A stretch of 64,000 nt of DNA from CALROG01 sp943369755 (GTDB lineage Bacteria; Pseudomonadota; Gammaproteobacteria; Burkholderiales; Burkholderiaceae_C). The translations under genes and the position numbers were made by a program. The notes under the pieces were generated by a model, which saw only the letters and a list, made by a program, of their open reading frames with translations, ran no database searches and was not told where the DNA came from. The DNA is taken from the NCBI GenBank assembly GCA_943369755.1, contig CALROG020000019.1:6117-70116 (forward strand). Reading direction: 5' to 3'. Below, in pieces: positions 8,704 through 17,176 of this stretch (its first letter is position 1; each line of letters begins with the position of its first letter).

Positions 8704-9978
8704 ATGGCTATCGTAGAAGTGAAAGTCCCGCAGCTGTCTGAGTCAGTTGCCGAAGCGACGATGTTGCAGTGGAAGAAGAAGGCTGGTGATCTGATCACCA
8801 TCGACGAAATCCTGATCGAAATCGAGACCGACAAGGTGGTGCTGGAAGTACCGGCCCCGGCGGCTGGCGTGCTGGCAGAAATTCTGGTGGCGGACGGCGG
8901 CACGGTGGTGGCTGAACAGCTGATTGCCAGGATCGACACCGAAGGCAAGGGCGCTAGTGCCGCACCCGCAACGCCCGTTGCCAGTGCGGCGATGGCTGCA
9001 GCTGCGCCACCCGCGCCTGCTGCGATTGCTGCCGCCTCGGGCGGCTCCAAGGCCGGCGTGGCCATGCCCGCTGCCGCCAAGATCATGGCCGACAACAACC
9101 TCCCGGCGGGCTCGGTGGCTGGAAGCGGCCGGGATGGCCGTGTGACCAAGGGTGACGTGCTTGGGGCTGTGGCCGCCGGTGCCAAGCCTGCCCTTGCGCC
9201 CGCGGTGGCGATCCCGACCGGCACGCAGCGCGCAACGCTGCCGCAGGTGGCTGGCCCGCTGATGCCCGACCTGGGCGACCGCCCCGAGCAGCGCGTGCCC
9301 ATGAGTCGCTTGCGTGCCCGGGTGGCCGAGCGCTTGCTTCAGTCGCAATCCACCAACGCGATCCTCACCACTTTCAACGAGGTCAACATGGCCCCGGTGA
9401 TGGAAATGCGCAAGCGCTTCCAGGAAAAGTTTGAGAAGGAGCACGGCGTCAAGATCGGCTTCATGAGCTTCTTCGTGAAGGCAGCAGTGCACGCCCTCAA
9501 GAAGTACCCGGTGCTCAATGCCAGCGTGGATGGCAATGACATCGTCTACCACGGCTACTTTGACATCGGCATTGCCGTGGGCTCACCCCGCGGCCTGGTG
9601 GTGCCTATCCTGCGCAGTGCCGACCAGATGAGCTTTGCCGATATCGAAAAGAAGATTGCCGAATACGGCGCCAAGGCGCGCGACGGCAAGCTGGGCATTG
9701 AAGAGATGACCGGCGGCACCTTCTCCATCAGCAATGGCGGGGTGTTCGGCTCCATGTTGTCCACCCCCATCATCAACCCGCCACAGGCGGCGATCCTGGG
9801 TGTGCACGCCACCAAAGACCGCGCCGTGGTGGAAAACGGCCAGGTGGTGGTACGGCCCATCAACTACCTCGCCATGAGCTACGACCACCGCATCATCGAC
9901 GGCCGCGAAGCCGTGCTGGGCCTGGTGGCGATGAAGGAAGCGCTGGAAGACCCGGCACGACTTCTTTTCGATATTTGA
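8704..9978 (+). CDS. sucB: Dihydrolipoyllysine-residue succinyltransferase (E2)
   Basis: A 424-residue E2 core of the 2-oxoglutarate dehydrogenase complex. Domains in order: lipoyl domain (residues 1-76) with lipoylated Lys44 in EIETDKVVLEV; an Ala/Pro-rich linker; the peripheral E3/E1-binding domain (about 118-155, MPAAAKIMADNN); and the catalytic acyltransferase domain ending in SYDHRIIDG, with catalytic His395 and Asp399. It moves succinyl from lipoate to CoA. The Shine-Dalgarno is a weak AGGA in the loop of an AT-rich hairpin (8683-8699). Confidence 0.97.
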   Translation: MAIVEVKVPQLSESVAEATMLQWKKKAGDLITIDEILIEIETDKVVLEVPAPAAGVLAEILVADGGTVVAEQLIARIDTEGKGASAAPATPVASAAMAAAAPPAPAAIAAASGGSKAGVAMPAAAKIMADNNLPAGSVAGSGRDGRVTKGDVLGAVAAGAKPALAPAVAIPTGTQRATLPQVAGPLMPDLGDRPEQRVPMSRLRARVAERLLQSQSTNAILTTFNEVNMAPVMEMRKRFQEKFEKEHGVKIGFMSFFVKAAVHALKKYPVLNASVDGNDIVYHGYFDIGIAVGSPRGLVVPILRSADQMSFADIEKKIAEYGAKARDGKLGIEEMTGGTFSISNGGVFGSMLSTPIINPPQAAILGVHATKDRAVVENGQVVVRPINYLAMSYDHRIIDGREAVLGLVAMKEALEDPARLLFDI

Positions 9979-9983
9979 TCCAC

Positions 9984-10060
9984 CCCCGAAGCGGCCTGCG
10001 GCCGCCTCCCCCTCAAGGGGGCGACACCAGCGGCCCGGCAAAGCCGGTTCCGCGGTGTCT
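9984..10060. repeat. Hairpin-rich intergenic repeat between sucB and lpdA
   Basis: Three perfect hairpins follow one another: GCGGCC-TGC-GGCCGC (9991-10005), CCCCC-TCAA-GGGGG (10008-10021) and CCGGC-AAA-GCCGG (10035-10047). The last is enclosed by an outer stem of ACACC and GCGG pairing with CCGC and GGTGT (10024-10058). The density of structure suggests a REP/BIME-like dispersed repeat. Only one full copy lies in this window, so the repeat nature is inferred. Confidence 0.6.
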
Positions 10061-10098
10061 CCCGAAAAGTCCCTGGAGAATGGGCATAGGAAACTAGC

Positions 10099-11526
10099 AT
10101 GAGCAAACAATTCGACGTGATCGTCATCGGCGGCGGTCCTGGCGGCTATATCGCCGCGATTCGCGCTTCGCAACTGGGCTTCAACGTGGCCTGCATTGAC
10201 GAGTGGAAGAACGACAAGGGCGGCCCGGCACTGGGCGGCACCTGTACCAACGTAGGCTGCATCCCTTCAAAGGCGCTGCTGCAGTCATCCGAGCACTTCG
10301 AGCATGCCGGCAAGCACTTTGCTGACCATGGCATTGAGGTCAAGGGCCTGGGCCTGGACCTGGGCAAGATGATTGCCCGCAAGGACGCGGTCGTGAAGCA
10401 GAACAACGACGGCATCCTTTATCTGTTCAAGAAGAACAAGATCAGCTTCTTTCATGGCCGCGGCTCGTTCGTCAAGGCGTCCGAGGGCGGCTACGAGATC
10501 AAGGTGACGGGCACCGCTGAAGAAACTCTCAGTGGCAAGCAGATCATCCTTGCCACGGGCTCCAACGCCCGCGCGCTGCCCGGTACGCCGTTCGATGAAG
10601 TCAACGTGCTGTCCAATGACGGCGCACTGCGCATCGGCGCTGTGCCGAAAAAGCTGGGCCTTATCGGCTCCGGCGTAATCGGTCTTGAGATGGGCTCCGT
10701 CTGGCGTCGCCTGGGCTCCGAAGTGACCGTGCTCGAAGGCCTGCCCACCTTCCTGGGCGCGGTGGACGAGCAAATCGCCAAGGAAGCCAAGAAGGCCTTC
10801 GACAAGCAGGGCCTGAAGATCGAGCTGGGCGTGAAAGTCGGTGAGATCAAGTCCGGCAAAAAGGGCGTCAGCGTGGCCTACACCAACGCCAAGGGCGAAG
10901 CCCAGACGTTGGACGTGGACAAGCTTATTGTGTCAATCGGCCGCGCGCCCAACACCATCGGGCTGAATGCCGAAGCCGTGGGCCTGAAGCTGGACGAGCG
11001 TGGTGCCATCGTGGTGGACGACGACTGCAAAACCAACCTGCCCGGTGTGTGGGCCGTGGGCGACGTGGTGCGTGGCCCGATGCTGGCGCACAAGGCCGAA
11101 GAAGAGGGCGTGGCCGTGGCCGAGCGCATTGCCGGGCAGCACGGGCATGTGAACTTCAACACTGTTCCCTGGGTGATCTATACCAGCCCCGAGATTGCCT
11201 GGGTGGGGCGCACTGAACAGCAGCTCAAGGCCGATGGTGTCAAGTACAAGGTTGGCACTTTCCCGTTCCTGGCCAATGGCCGGGCGCGGGCGTTGGGCGA
11301 CACGACCGGCATGGTCAAGTTTCTGGCCGATGCGGCCACGGACGAAATCCTGGGTGTGCACATTGTTGGTCCCATGGCCAGCGAGCTGATTGCGGAAGCC
11401 GTGGTCGCCATGGAGTTCAAGGCCAGTGCTGAAGACATTGCGCGGATCTGCCATGCCCATCCGTCGCTGAGTGAAGCCATGAAGGAGGCCGCGCTGGCGG
11501 TCGACAAGCGTACGCTGAACTTCTGA
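10099..11526 (+). CDS. lpdA: Dihydrolipoyl dehydrogenase (E3)
   Basis: A 475-residue FAD flavoprotein that reoxidises the dihydrolipoyl groups of SucB with NAD+. It has the FAD-binding GGGPGG motif (11-16), the redox-active disulfide GGTCTNVGC (Cys49, Cys54), an internal NAD-binding GSGVIGLEMG, the second FAD motif WAVGDVVRGPMLAHKA, and the C-terminal catalytic HAHPSLSEAMKEA. Third gene of the operon. The gap before it (120 nt) holds the structured repeat, so its expression may differ from sucAB. zapE starts 1 nt after its stop. Confidence 0.97.
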   Translation: MSKQFDVIVIGGGPGGYIAAIRASQLGFNVACIDEWKNDKGGPALGGTCTNVGCIPSKALLQSSEHFEHAGKHFADHGIEVKGLGLDLGKMIARKDAVVKQNNDGILYLFKKNKISFFHGRGSFVKASEGGYEIKVTGTAEETLSGKQIILATGSNARALPGTPFDEVNVLSNDGALRIGAVPKKLGLIGSGVIGLEMGSVWRRLGSEVTVLEGLPTFLGAVDEQIAKEAKKAFDKQGLKIELGVKVGEIKSGKKGVSVAYTNAKGEAQTLDVDKLIVSIGRAPNTIGLNAEAVGLKLDERGAIVVDDDCKTNLPGVWAVGDVVRGPMLAHKAEEEGVAVAERIAGQHGHVNFNTVPWVIYTSPEIAWVGRTEQQLKADGVKYKVGTFPFLANGRARALGDTTGMVKFLADAATDEILGVHIVGPMASELIAEAVVAMEFKASAEDIARICHAHPSLSEAMKEAALAVDKRTLNF

Positions 11527-11527
11527 C

Positions 11528-12628
11528 GTGCCATCCGTCCACGAAGCCTACGCCGCAGAACTGCTGGCGCGGGGTTACCAGAGTGACCCCGCCCAGCTTC
11601 GCGCCGTGGACGCACTGGAACGCTGCGCCCGGGAATGGGCGGGCTACAAGGAGCAACGCTCTAATGCCCTGAAAAAGCTGATCAACCGGCCCGCGATCCC
11701 GCGCGGCGTTTACATGTACGGTGGCGTGGGCCGCGGCAAGAGCTTCCTGATGGACTGCTTCTTCAATGCAGTGCCCATCGTGCGCAAAACCCGGCTGCAT
11801 TTTCATGAGTTCATGCGGGAGGTGCATCGCGAGCTGGCTGACTTGCAGGGCACCGTCAATCCTCTTGATGAGCTGGGCAAGCGCATGGCCAAGCGCTACC
11901 GGTTGCTGTGCTTTGATGAATTCCATGTGGCTGACATCACAGACGCAATGATCCTGCACCGGCTGCTGGCGGCGTTGTTCGAGAACGGCGTGGGCTTTGT
12001 CACCACGTCGAACTTTCAACCCGACGACCTGTATCCCAACGGCCTTCACCGCGACCGGATTCTGCCTGCCATCGCGCTGCTCAAGCAGCGGCTGGAAGTG
12101 ATCAACGTAGACAACGGAACAGACTACCGGCGTCGCACCATGGAACAGGTCAAGCTTTACCACACGCCGCTCGGCCCCGCGGCTGACGCGCAGATGGGAG
12201 AGGCTTTCACCCGGCTGGCCGAAGCCCACGACCAGGACCCGGTGCTGCACATCGAAGCGCGCGAAATTCGGGCACGGCGCAGGGCGGGTGGTGTGGTGTG
12301 GTTTGACTTCCGCACCCTGTGCGGTGGCCCGCGCTCGCAGAACGACTACCTGGAAATTGCGACCCAGTTCCACACCGTGCTGCTGTCCGACGTGCCGCAA
12401 ATGTTCGTACGCCATGCCTCCGAGGCGCGGCGTTTTACCTGGCTGGTGGATGTGCTGTACGACCGGCGGGTCAAGCTGATCATCTCGGCCGCAGTGCCGC
12501 CCGAGGCGTTGTATACCGAAGGCCCTCTGGCGCACGAGTTCCCGCGCACCATTTCGCGCCTCAACGAGATGCAGTCGGCCGAGTTTTTGGCGCTGGAACG
12601 CCGCAACGTGGACACTCGCCTCACATGA
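11528..12628 (+). CDS. zapE: Cell division protein ZapE (AFG1/YhcM-type ATPase)
   Basis: A 366-residue P-loop ATPase of the ZapE/AFG1 family. Walker A is GGVGRGKS (65-72) and the Walker B region is LLCFDEFHVADITDAMIL; FVTTSNFQPDDLYPNGLHRDRILP is split by the arginine-rich sensor region typical of the family. In E. coli ZapE binds FtsZ at late constriction and is needed under low oxygen or high temperature. The start is GTG, 1 nt after the lpdA stop, so it is probably read through from that operon, as in many betaproteobacteria. The stop overlaps the next ORF (ATGA). Confidence 0.92.
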   Translation: MPSVHEAYAAELLARGYQSDPAQLRAVDALERCAREWAGYKEQRSNALKKLINRPAIPRGVYMYGGVGRGKSFLMDCFFNAVPIVRKTRLHFHEFMREVHRELADLQGTVNPLDELGKRMAKRYRLLCFDEFHVADITDAMILHRLLAALFENGVGFVTTSNFQPDDLYPNGLHRDRILPAIALLKQRLEVINVDNGTDYRRRTMEQVKLYHTPLGPAADAQMGEAFTRLAEAHDQDPVLHIEAREIRARRRAGGVVWFDFRTLCGGPRSQNDYLEIATQFHTVLLSDVPQMFVRHASEARRFTWLVDVLYDRRVKLIISAAVPPEALYTEGPLAHEFPRTISRLNEMQSAEFLALERRNVDTRLT

Positions 12629-13260
12629 AGCACTCATTACTTGCTCTCATTTTGATAGTGGCTAGCGCAATACCTATGCGGGCTACAGCTCAAAATGACC
12701 TTGAATCAAGGCTCACAGCCGAGCGTGAGCGAATAGCCTCTGAGCGCCGCGCCGCCGACGCCCGCTACGGGCAAGACGAATCAGACTGCCAGCGCCGCTT
12801 TGCGGTCAATGATTGCCTTGGCGAAGCGCGGGCTCGTCGCAGTGAATTGCTGGCTGATTTGCGGCGTCAGGAAGTTTCTCTTAATGACGAGGCGCGACGC
12901 AGCAAGGGCGCGGCTCAGCGTCAGCGCCTGGACGAAAAGTCATCACTTCAGAACCAGCAGCGTTTGGCGCAGCAGCGCGCCGAGGCGCTTCGCGATACGG
13001 CGCAGCGTGAAGACCGTTCCGCCCGCAAAGCGGCCGAGCGCGTACAACGCCCTGCCTCTGCGCCAGCCCCCGGCGCGGCTTCGGGTTCATCGGCTGAGGA
13101 ACGGGCTGCCGCCCAGCAGCAGCGCCAGGCCGCCGCTGCGGCGCAGGCGGGCAAACGTGCCCAACGTGAACAGCAGGCGCAAGCGCGAAAGGAGCGCCAG
13201 AACGCCAGGCTGCGCGCGCAAGGCAAACCAGCCGCCCAGCCGCTGCCGGCGCCGCCTTGA
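12625..13260 (+). CDS. Exported Arg/Gln/Ala-rich coiled-coil protein, unknown function
   Basis: A 211-residue protein beginning at the ATG that overlaps the zapE stop; a longer in-frame extension into zapE is rejected. A signal peptide covers residues 1-22 (ends ATA-Q). Then come a Cys pair (DCQRRFAVNDC), long charged helices rich in Arg, Glu, Gln and Ala that read as coiled coil, and a Pro/Ala C-terminus. I recognise no enzyme motif. The signal-peptide codons coincide with one copy of the dispersed N16 repeat (12641-12685). Coupling to zapE suggests an envelope or division-related role, but that is only context. Confidence 0.75.
   Translation: MKHSLLALILIVASAIPMRATAQNDLESRLTAERERIASERRAADARYGQDESDCQRRFAVNDCLGEARARRSELLADLRRQEVSLNDEARRSKGAAQRQRLDEKSSLQNQQRLAQQRAEALRDTAQREDRSARKAAERVQRPASAPAPGAASGSSAEERAAAQQQRQAAAAAQAGKRAQREQQAQARKERQNARLRAQGKPAAQPLPAPP
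12641..12685 (+). repeat. Dispersed N16 repeat, copy 1 (coding)
   Basis: GATAGTGG (12654-12661), 16 nt, then GCGGGCTA (12678-12685). By eye 39 of 45 bases match copy 6 at 61747. This copy encodes the hydrophobic core of the signal peptide of the 12625 ORF. Confidence 0.8.
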
Positions 13261-13275
13261 AGCAGCGCGCGGGGG

Positions 13276-14037
13276 TCAGGCGTCCAGCGGTTCCAGCTTG
13301 ACGATGACCAGCGACAGGTTGTCGCCACCGCCACGCCCGCGTGACCGGGCCTTGTCAATCAGGAACTCCGTGGCTTCGCGCGGGCCCAGTGAGGAGAGTA
13401 CCGAGCCCAGCTCATTCGGGCTGAAGTAATGCCAGACGCCGTCGCTGCAGGCCATCAGTACGTCGCCCGGACGCAGTTGCGGGATGAAGTGCAGGTCCAT
13501 CGTCGGATCGTCTTCGGTTCCCAGGCAGCCCATCAGGATGTTGGACTGCGGGTGCACATTGGCCTCTTCCTCCGTGATCTCGCCCTTGTCTACCAGCGTC
13601 TGCACATAAGAGTGATCCATGGTTCGCTTGACCAGCTTGCTGCCATGGTAGTGATAGACCCGCGAGTCACCCGCGTGAACCCAGTGGCAGTCTCCGGCAG
13701 GGTTGATCAGGAAGACGGCAATCGTGCTGTGCGGTTCCTGCTCGGATGAAATGGCCGTGAGCTTGATGACGAGATGAGCTTCCTGCACCATCTGCTTCAG
13801 TACCGAGGGCGCGTCATCGTGGTCAGGGGAATAGCGCTCAAAGAGCTGCTTGCAGGTCATCATGACCTGGTCAGAGGCCTTGCGTCCACCACTGCGCCCG
13901 CCCATCCCGTCGGCAACCACGCCGAGAATGCAACCGGCAATGCGTGGGTGACTCAGCAGGGCAATCTGGTCCTGCTGGTATTCGCGATCACCCTTGTGGA
14001 TGCCGGTGGAAGCGGTAAGACGGTAGCCTTTGCTCAT
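13276..14037 (-). CDS. PP2C-family serine/threonine phosphatase
   Basis: A 253-residue single-domain protein phosphatase of the PP2C/Stp type, cytoplasmic, dephosphorylating Ser/Thr-phosphoproteins with two Mn/Mg ions. Visible motifs are YQQDQ (Asp23), VADGMGGR (Asp43-Gly44), HAGDSRVY, SDGVW and GGDNLSLVIV, which give all metal-binding Asp residues. It lacks the membrane segment of some relatives. A Ser/Thr kinase lies 28 kb away at 42140-44344; whether they act on each other cannot be told from sequence. Convergent with the exported coiled-coil gene (15-nt gap). Confidence 0.9.
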   Translation of the reverse strand: MSKGYRLTASTGIHKGDREYQQDQIALLSHPRIAGCILGVVADGMGGRSGGRKASDQVMMTCKQLFERYSPDHDDAPSVLKQMVQEAHLVIKLTAISSEQEPHSTIAVFLINPAGDCHWVHAGDSRVYHYHGSKLVKRTMDHSYVQTLVDKGEITEEEANVHPQSNILMGCLGTEDDPTMDLHFIPQLRPGDVLMACSDGVWHYFSPNELGSVLSSLGPREATEFLIDKARSRGRGGGDNLSLVIVKLEPLDA

Positions 14038-14054
14038 ATTGAAATTGTCGGTGG

Positions 14055-14103
14055 TCTGCCCCGGGGCAGATTACTCGAAATGTCCTCCTTAAACACGTAT
14101 TAT
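14055..14103 (+). promoter_or_regulatory. Divergent intergenic region with palindrome and candidate promoter
   Basis: A perfect 16-bp palindrome TCTGCCCCGGGGCAGA spans 14055-14070. Just after it, TCGAAA (14075-14080) and TATTAT (14098-14103) with a 17-nt spacer form a candidate sigma70 promoter toward the DUF465 and helicase genes. The palindrome could be an operator for either divergent gene. Confidence 0.4.
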
Positions 14104-14147
14104 CAAGCGAACCGCGAAGGCGGCTGCGCGCGCGGCCGGAAACAGTT

Positions 14148-14351
14148 TTGGACTCCAATCTTCATTCCCCGGAACGCCGTCTGATCGAGCTGCGTATTGA
14201 GCATGCCGACCTTGATGCAATGATTGATCGTTTGGGTCTTGAAACCCCGCTGGACGAGCTTGTGGTGCGCCGTCTCAAGAAGCGTCGGCTGCGGCTGCGC
14301 GACCAGATTTCCCGGTTCGAGCTGATGCTCGATCCCAAAGAACCCGCCTGA
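14148..14351 (+). CDS. Small DUF465/YdcH-family protein
   Basis: A 67-residue highly charged helical protein. The pattern LxELRIEHADLDAMIDRL...LVVRRLKKRRLRLRDQISRFE is that of the DUF465 (YdcH) family, small proteins of unknown role that form helical hairpins. The start is taken as TTG at 14148 because no ATG lies early in the frame. The stop overlaps the ATG of the helicase gene (TGATG), so the two are co-translated. Confidence in the family is good; function is unknown. Confidence 0.75.
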   Translation: MDSNLHSPERRLIELRIEHADLDAMIDRLGLETPLDELVVRRLKKRRLRLRDQISRFELMLDPKEPA

Positions 14352-16381
14352 TGCCGCTGGAGAATCAGGTTCGCGAAGCCTTCGCGCCCGGCGGCGTGTT
14401 GTCGCGCGCAGCGGACGAGTTTCGCCCCCGTGACGGCCAGACCGAGATGGCGCTGGCGGTGGCACGAACCATCCAGCACGGCGGCGCGCTGGTGGTGGAG
14501 GCGGGCACCGGTGTGGGCAAGACCTTTTCTTACCTGGTACCGGCACTGCTCAGCGGCGAACGGGTGTTGCTGTCTACCGCAACCAAAACCCTGCAAGACC
14601 AACTATTCGGGCGCGACCTTCCGAGGCTGGTCCAGGCGCTGGGCTTGCCGGTGCGCATGGCGCTGCTCAAAGGCCGGGCCAGTTACCTTTGCCTGCATCG
14701 CATGGAGCTGGCGCGCCACGACTCGGCTACCGGGTCTGAGCGCACTTTGGTGCGCACCCTGGCCAAGGTCGAGGAGTGGGCGCAAGTTACGCGAACCGGT
14801 GACCTGGCCGAACTGTCGGGGCTGGACGAGCGCTCGCCGGTGGTACCACTGGTCACCTCCACCCGTGAGAACTGCCTGGGCTCCAACTGCCCCAAGTTCC
14901 GCGCTTGCCACGTCAACCTGGCGCGCCGCGAGGCGTTGGCGGCCGATGTCGTGGTGATCAACCATCATTTGTTTTTTGCCGACCTGGCGGTGCGTGAAAG
15001 CGGCGTGGCTGAGTTGCTGCCCAGTGTGCGCGTGGCCATTTTTGACGAGGCCCATCAACTCAATGAGACCGGGGTTCAGTTTCTGGGTACCCAGTTGAGT
15101 AGCGGCCATGTGATTGACTTCGCCCGTGACATGCTGGCTGCCGGCCTGCAGTTTGCGCGCGGCCTGGTGGACTGGCCGCAGATCGTGGGTGCCACCGAGC
15201 GCGCGGCGCGCGAGCTGCGCCTGGTCGCCGGCCGCACCGCCCCGGGCGCGCGCCTGCGCTGGAGTGGTGCCGCCCCTGAGCAAGTGGACCCGCAGGCCTG
15301 GGAACAGGCGCTGCATGCGCTGCATGCTGCGTGCGAGCAAGCCATGGCGGCATTGGACACCGTGAGCGAGATGGCCCCTGATTTCGTACGCCTGCACGAA
15401 CGTGCGGCCGGGCTGGCGCAGCGTGCCGAATGCTTTTCAGGCCGCTGTGAGCCCGGCTCGGTGCGTTGGGTGGACGCGGGCACGCAGTTGCGGCTGGTCG
15501 AGTCCCCGCTGGACATCGCCCAAGCGGTTCGCGCCAAGCTGCTGCGTGAAGATGTCGCGCCGACGCCCGACGCCCCGCAGCGAACGTGGATCTTCACCTC
15601 CGCCACGCTGGGCGACGATCCGCAGCTTCGCTGGTTCACCGAGCCTTGCGGGCTGACTGATGCCCAGGTGCTTCAGGTTGGCAGCCCGTTTGACTATGCC
15701 AGCCAGGCTGCTGTGTATGTGCCGCGTGAGCTGCCGCGGCCCAACGACCCCGGGCACAGTGCCGCGGTAGCCGGGTTTGCTGGCGACGCGGTGGCCCGCC
15801 TGGGCGGACGCACGATGGTGCTCACCACCACGCTGCGTGCCCTGCGAGCCATCGGCGAAGCGTTGCAAGCCCGTTTTGAATCTGGCGGCCAGGTAGAGGT
15901 GCTGGTGCAGGGCCAGTGGCCCAAGCGCCGCCTGATCGAGCGCTTCCGCGAGGGCAGTGGGGCGGGACGGGCGGGCTGTGTGCTGGTGGCGTCAGCCTCG
16001 TTTTGGGAGGGGGTGGACGTGCCGGGCGAGGCCCTGCAAATGGTCATCATCGACAAACTGCCGTTTCCCCCGCCCAATGACCCGCTGGTCGAGGCGCGGG
16101 CTCAACGGCTGGAAGCGCAGGGCCGCAGCGCGTTCAACGACTACTTTGTGCCCGAGGCTGCGGTTGCGCTCAAGCAGGGTGCGGGGCGGTTGATCCGGCG
16201 GGAAACTGACCGGGGTGTGCTGGTGGTATGCGATACCCGCCTGGTCACCATGGGCTACGGACGGCGTTTGCTCACCGCCTTGCCGCCAATGCGCCGCCTG
16301 CAATCCGCGCCAGAGCTGGCAGAGCTGCTGGACAGCCTGGCTACCAGAACTTCCACCACGCAGACGAGCCCGTGGACTTGA
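14351..16381 (+). CDS. DinG/YoaA-type Fe-S helicase (XPD-like)
   Basis: A 676-residue superfamily 2 5'-3' DNA helicase. Walker A is AGTGVGKT (51-58) and the DEAH box is at 232-235. Four cysteines (114, 175, 180, 186; CLGSNCPKFRAC) match the inserted 4Fe-4S cluster domain. The C-terminal helicase motifs include SASFWEGVDVPG and QGAGRLIRRETDRGV. Such enzymes resolve R-loops, forked and damaged DNA. The length is nearer YoaA than E. coli DinG. Its 3' end overlaps the convergent bamD by 41 bp. Confidence 0.9.
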   Translation: MPLENQVREAFAPGGVLSRAADEFRPRDGQTEMALAVARTIQHGGALVVEAGTGVGKTFSYLVPALLSGERVLLSTATKTLQDQLFGRDLPRLVQALGLPVRMALLKGRASYLCLHRMELARHDSATGSERTLVRTLAKVEEWAQVTRTGDLAELSGLDERSPVVPLVTSTRENCLGSNCPKFRACHVNLARREALAADVVVINHHLFFADLAVRESGVAELLPSVRVAIFDEAHQLNETGVQFLGTQLSSGHVIDFARDMLAAGLQFARGLVDWPQIVGATERAARELRLVAGRTAPGARLRWSGAAPEQVDPQAWEQALHALHAACEQAMAALDTVSEMAPDFVRLHERAAGLAQRAECFSGRCEPGSVRWVDAGTQLRLVESPLDIAQAVRAKLLREDVAPTPDAPQRTWIFTSATLGDDPQLRWFTEPCGLTDAQVLQVGSPFDYASQAAVYVPRELPRPNDPGHSAAVAGFAGDAVARLGGRTMVLTTTLRALRAIGEALQARFESGGQVEVLVQGQWPKRRLIERFREGSGAGRAGCVLVASASFWEGVDVPGEALQMVIIDKLPFPPPNDPLVEARAQRLEAQGRSAFNDYFVPEAAVALKQGAGRLIRRETDRGVLVVCDTRLVTMGYGRRLLTALPPMRRLQSAPELAELLDSLATRTSTTQTSPWT

Positions 16382-17147
16382 AGCCGCGCGTGAGGTACTC
16401 GCTTTGCGGGTAGTTGCGCTGCATCACACGTTTTGCGTCGTCGCGCAACTGCGCCATGCCCAAGGCGTCATAAGACTGGACCATGATGAACAGGGCCTCT
16501 TCAAGCGCTGGCACGTCCCGGTAGTCGTTCAAGGCCGCCTGGGCGCGGTTGATCGCTGCCACGTAGGCACCGCGGCTGTAGTAGAAGCGCGCCACATGAA
16601 CTTCGTACTGGGCCAGCGAATTGACGATGTAGGTCATGCGCAGGCGCGAATCAGGTGTGTAGCGGGAGTCGGGAAAGCGGGTTGCCAGCTCGCGGAATGC
16701 CTCGAACGACTCCTTGGCGGCTTTTTGGTCGCGTTCGGACAGGTCCTGACGCGAAAGAAATGAGAACAGGCCCAGGTTGTCGTTGAAGTTGACGATGCCC
16801 TTGAGGTAGAGCGCATAGTCAATGGCCGGGCTGGCCGGGTGCAGCTTGATGAAGCGCTCCAGCGTGGCAATCGCCTGCGCCTGCTCATTGGCTTTGTACT
16901 GGGCGTAAGCGCGCTCCAGCTGGGCCTGCTGGGCCAGCGGCGTACCGGCGGCACGGCCTTCGAGTTTTTCAAACAGGGTTACAGCCTTGTCGTAGGAGCC
17001 ACCATCTAGTTCTGCCTTGGCTTCGGCATAGATCTTGTTCGGACTCCAGTTTGCCGTGGGGTCCGCGGTGGTCGAAGCGCATCCCTGCAGCAAGGCCAGC
17101 CCCGCCAACAGCAGACAAGGGACCATCGATAATTTGGCACGAAGCAT
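16341..17147 (-). CDS. bamD: Outer membrane assembly lipoprotein BamD
   Basis: A 268-residue lipoprotein with lipobox LLQGC, followed by TPR repeats (KIYAEAKAELDGGSYDKAVTLFEKLE and PASPAIDYALYLKGI are family hallmarks). BamD binds BamA and outer-membrane protein substrates in the BAM complex; BamB of the same complex is encoded at 27324. The ATG at 17147 is preferred over a GTG one codon upstream; a weak AAGG site lies upstream. A perfect TATAAT (minus strand, 17180-17185) is a plausible -10. It overlaps the helicase gene tail to tail. Confidence 0.93.
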   Translation of the reverse strand: MLRAKLSMVPCLLLAGLALLQGCASTTADPTANWSPNKIYAEAKAELDGGSYDKAVTLFEKLEGRAAGTPLAQQAQLERAYAQYKANEQAQAIATLERFIKLHPASPAIDYALYLKGIVNFNDNLGLFSFLSRQDLSERDQKAAKESFEAFRELATRFPDSRYTPDSRLRMTYIVNSLAQYEVHVARFYYSRGAYVAAINRAQAALNDYRDVPALEEALFIMVQSYDALGMAQLRDDAKRVMQRNYPQSEYLTRGFKSTGSSAWWKFW

Positions 17148-17176
17148 CACAGGTAACCTTCTTGGAACAAAGCAAA

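Noticed and set aside
12319..12624. N-terminal extension of the exported coiled-coil ORF into zapE
   Set aside because: The extension lies out of frame inside zapE, and the ATG at 12625 gives a proper signal peptide and the ATGA coupling.
17051..17176. Upstream extension of rluD
   Set aside because: It overlaps the bamD signal-peptide region and promoter, and adds residues not belonging to the S4 domain; a TTG start near 17177 is more plausible.
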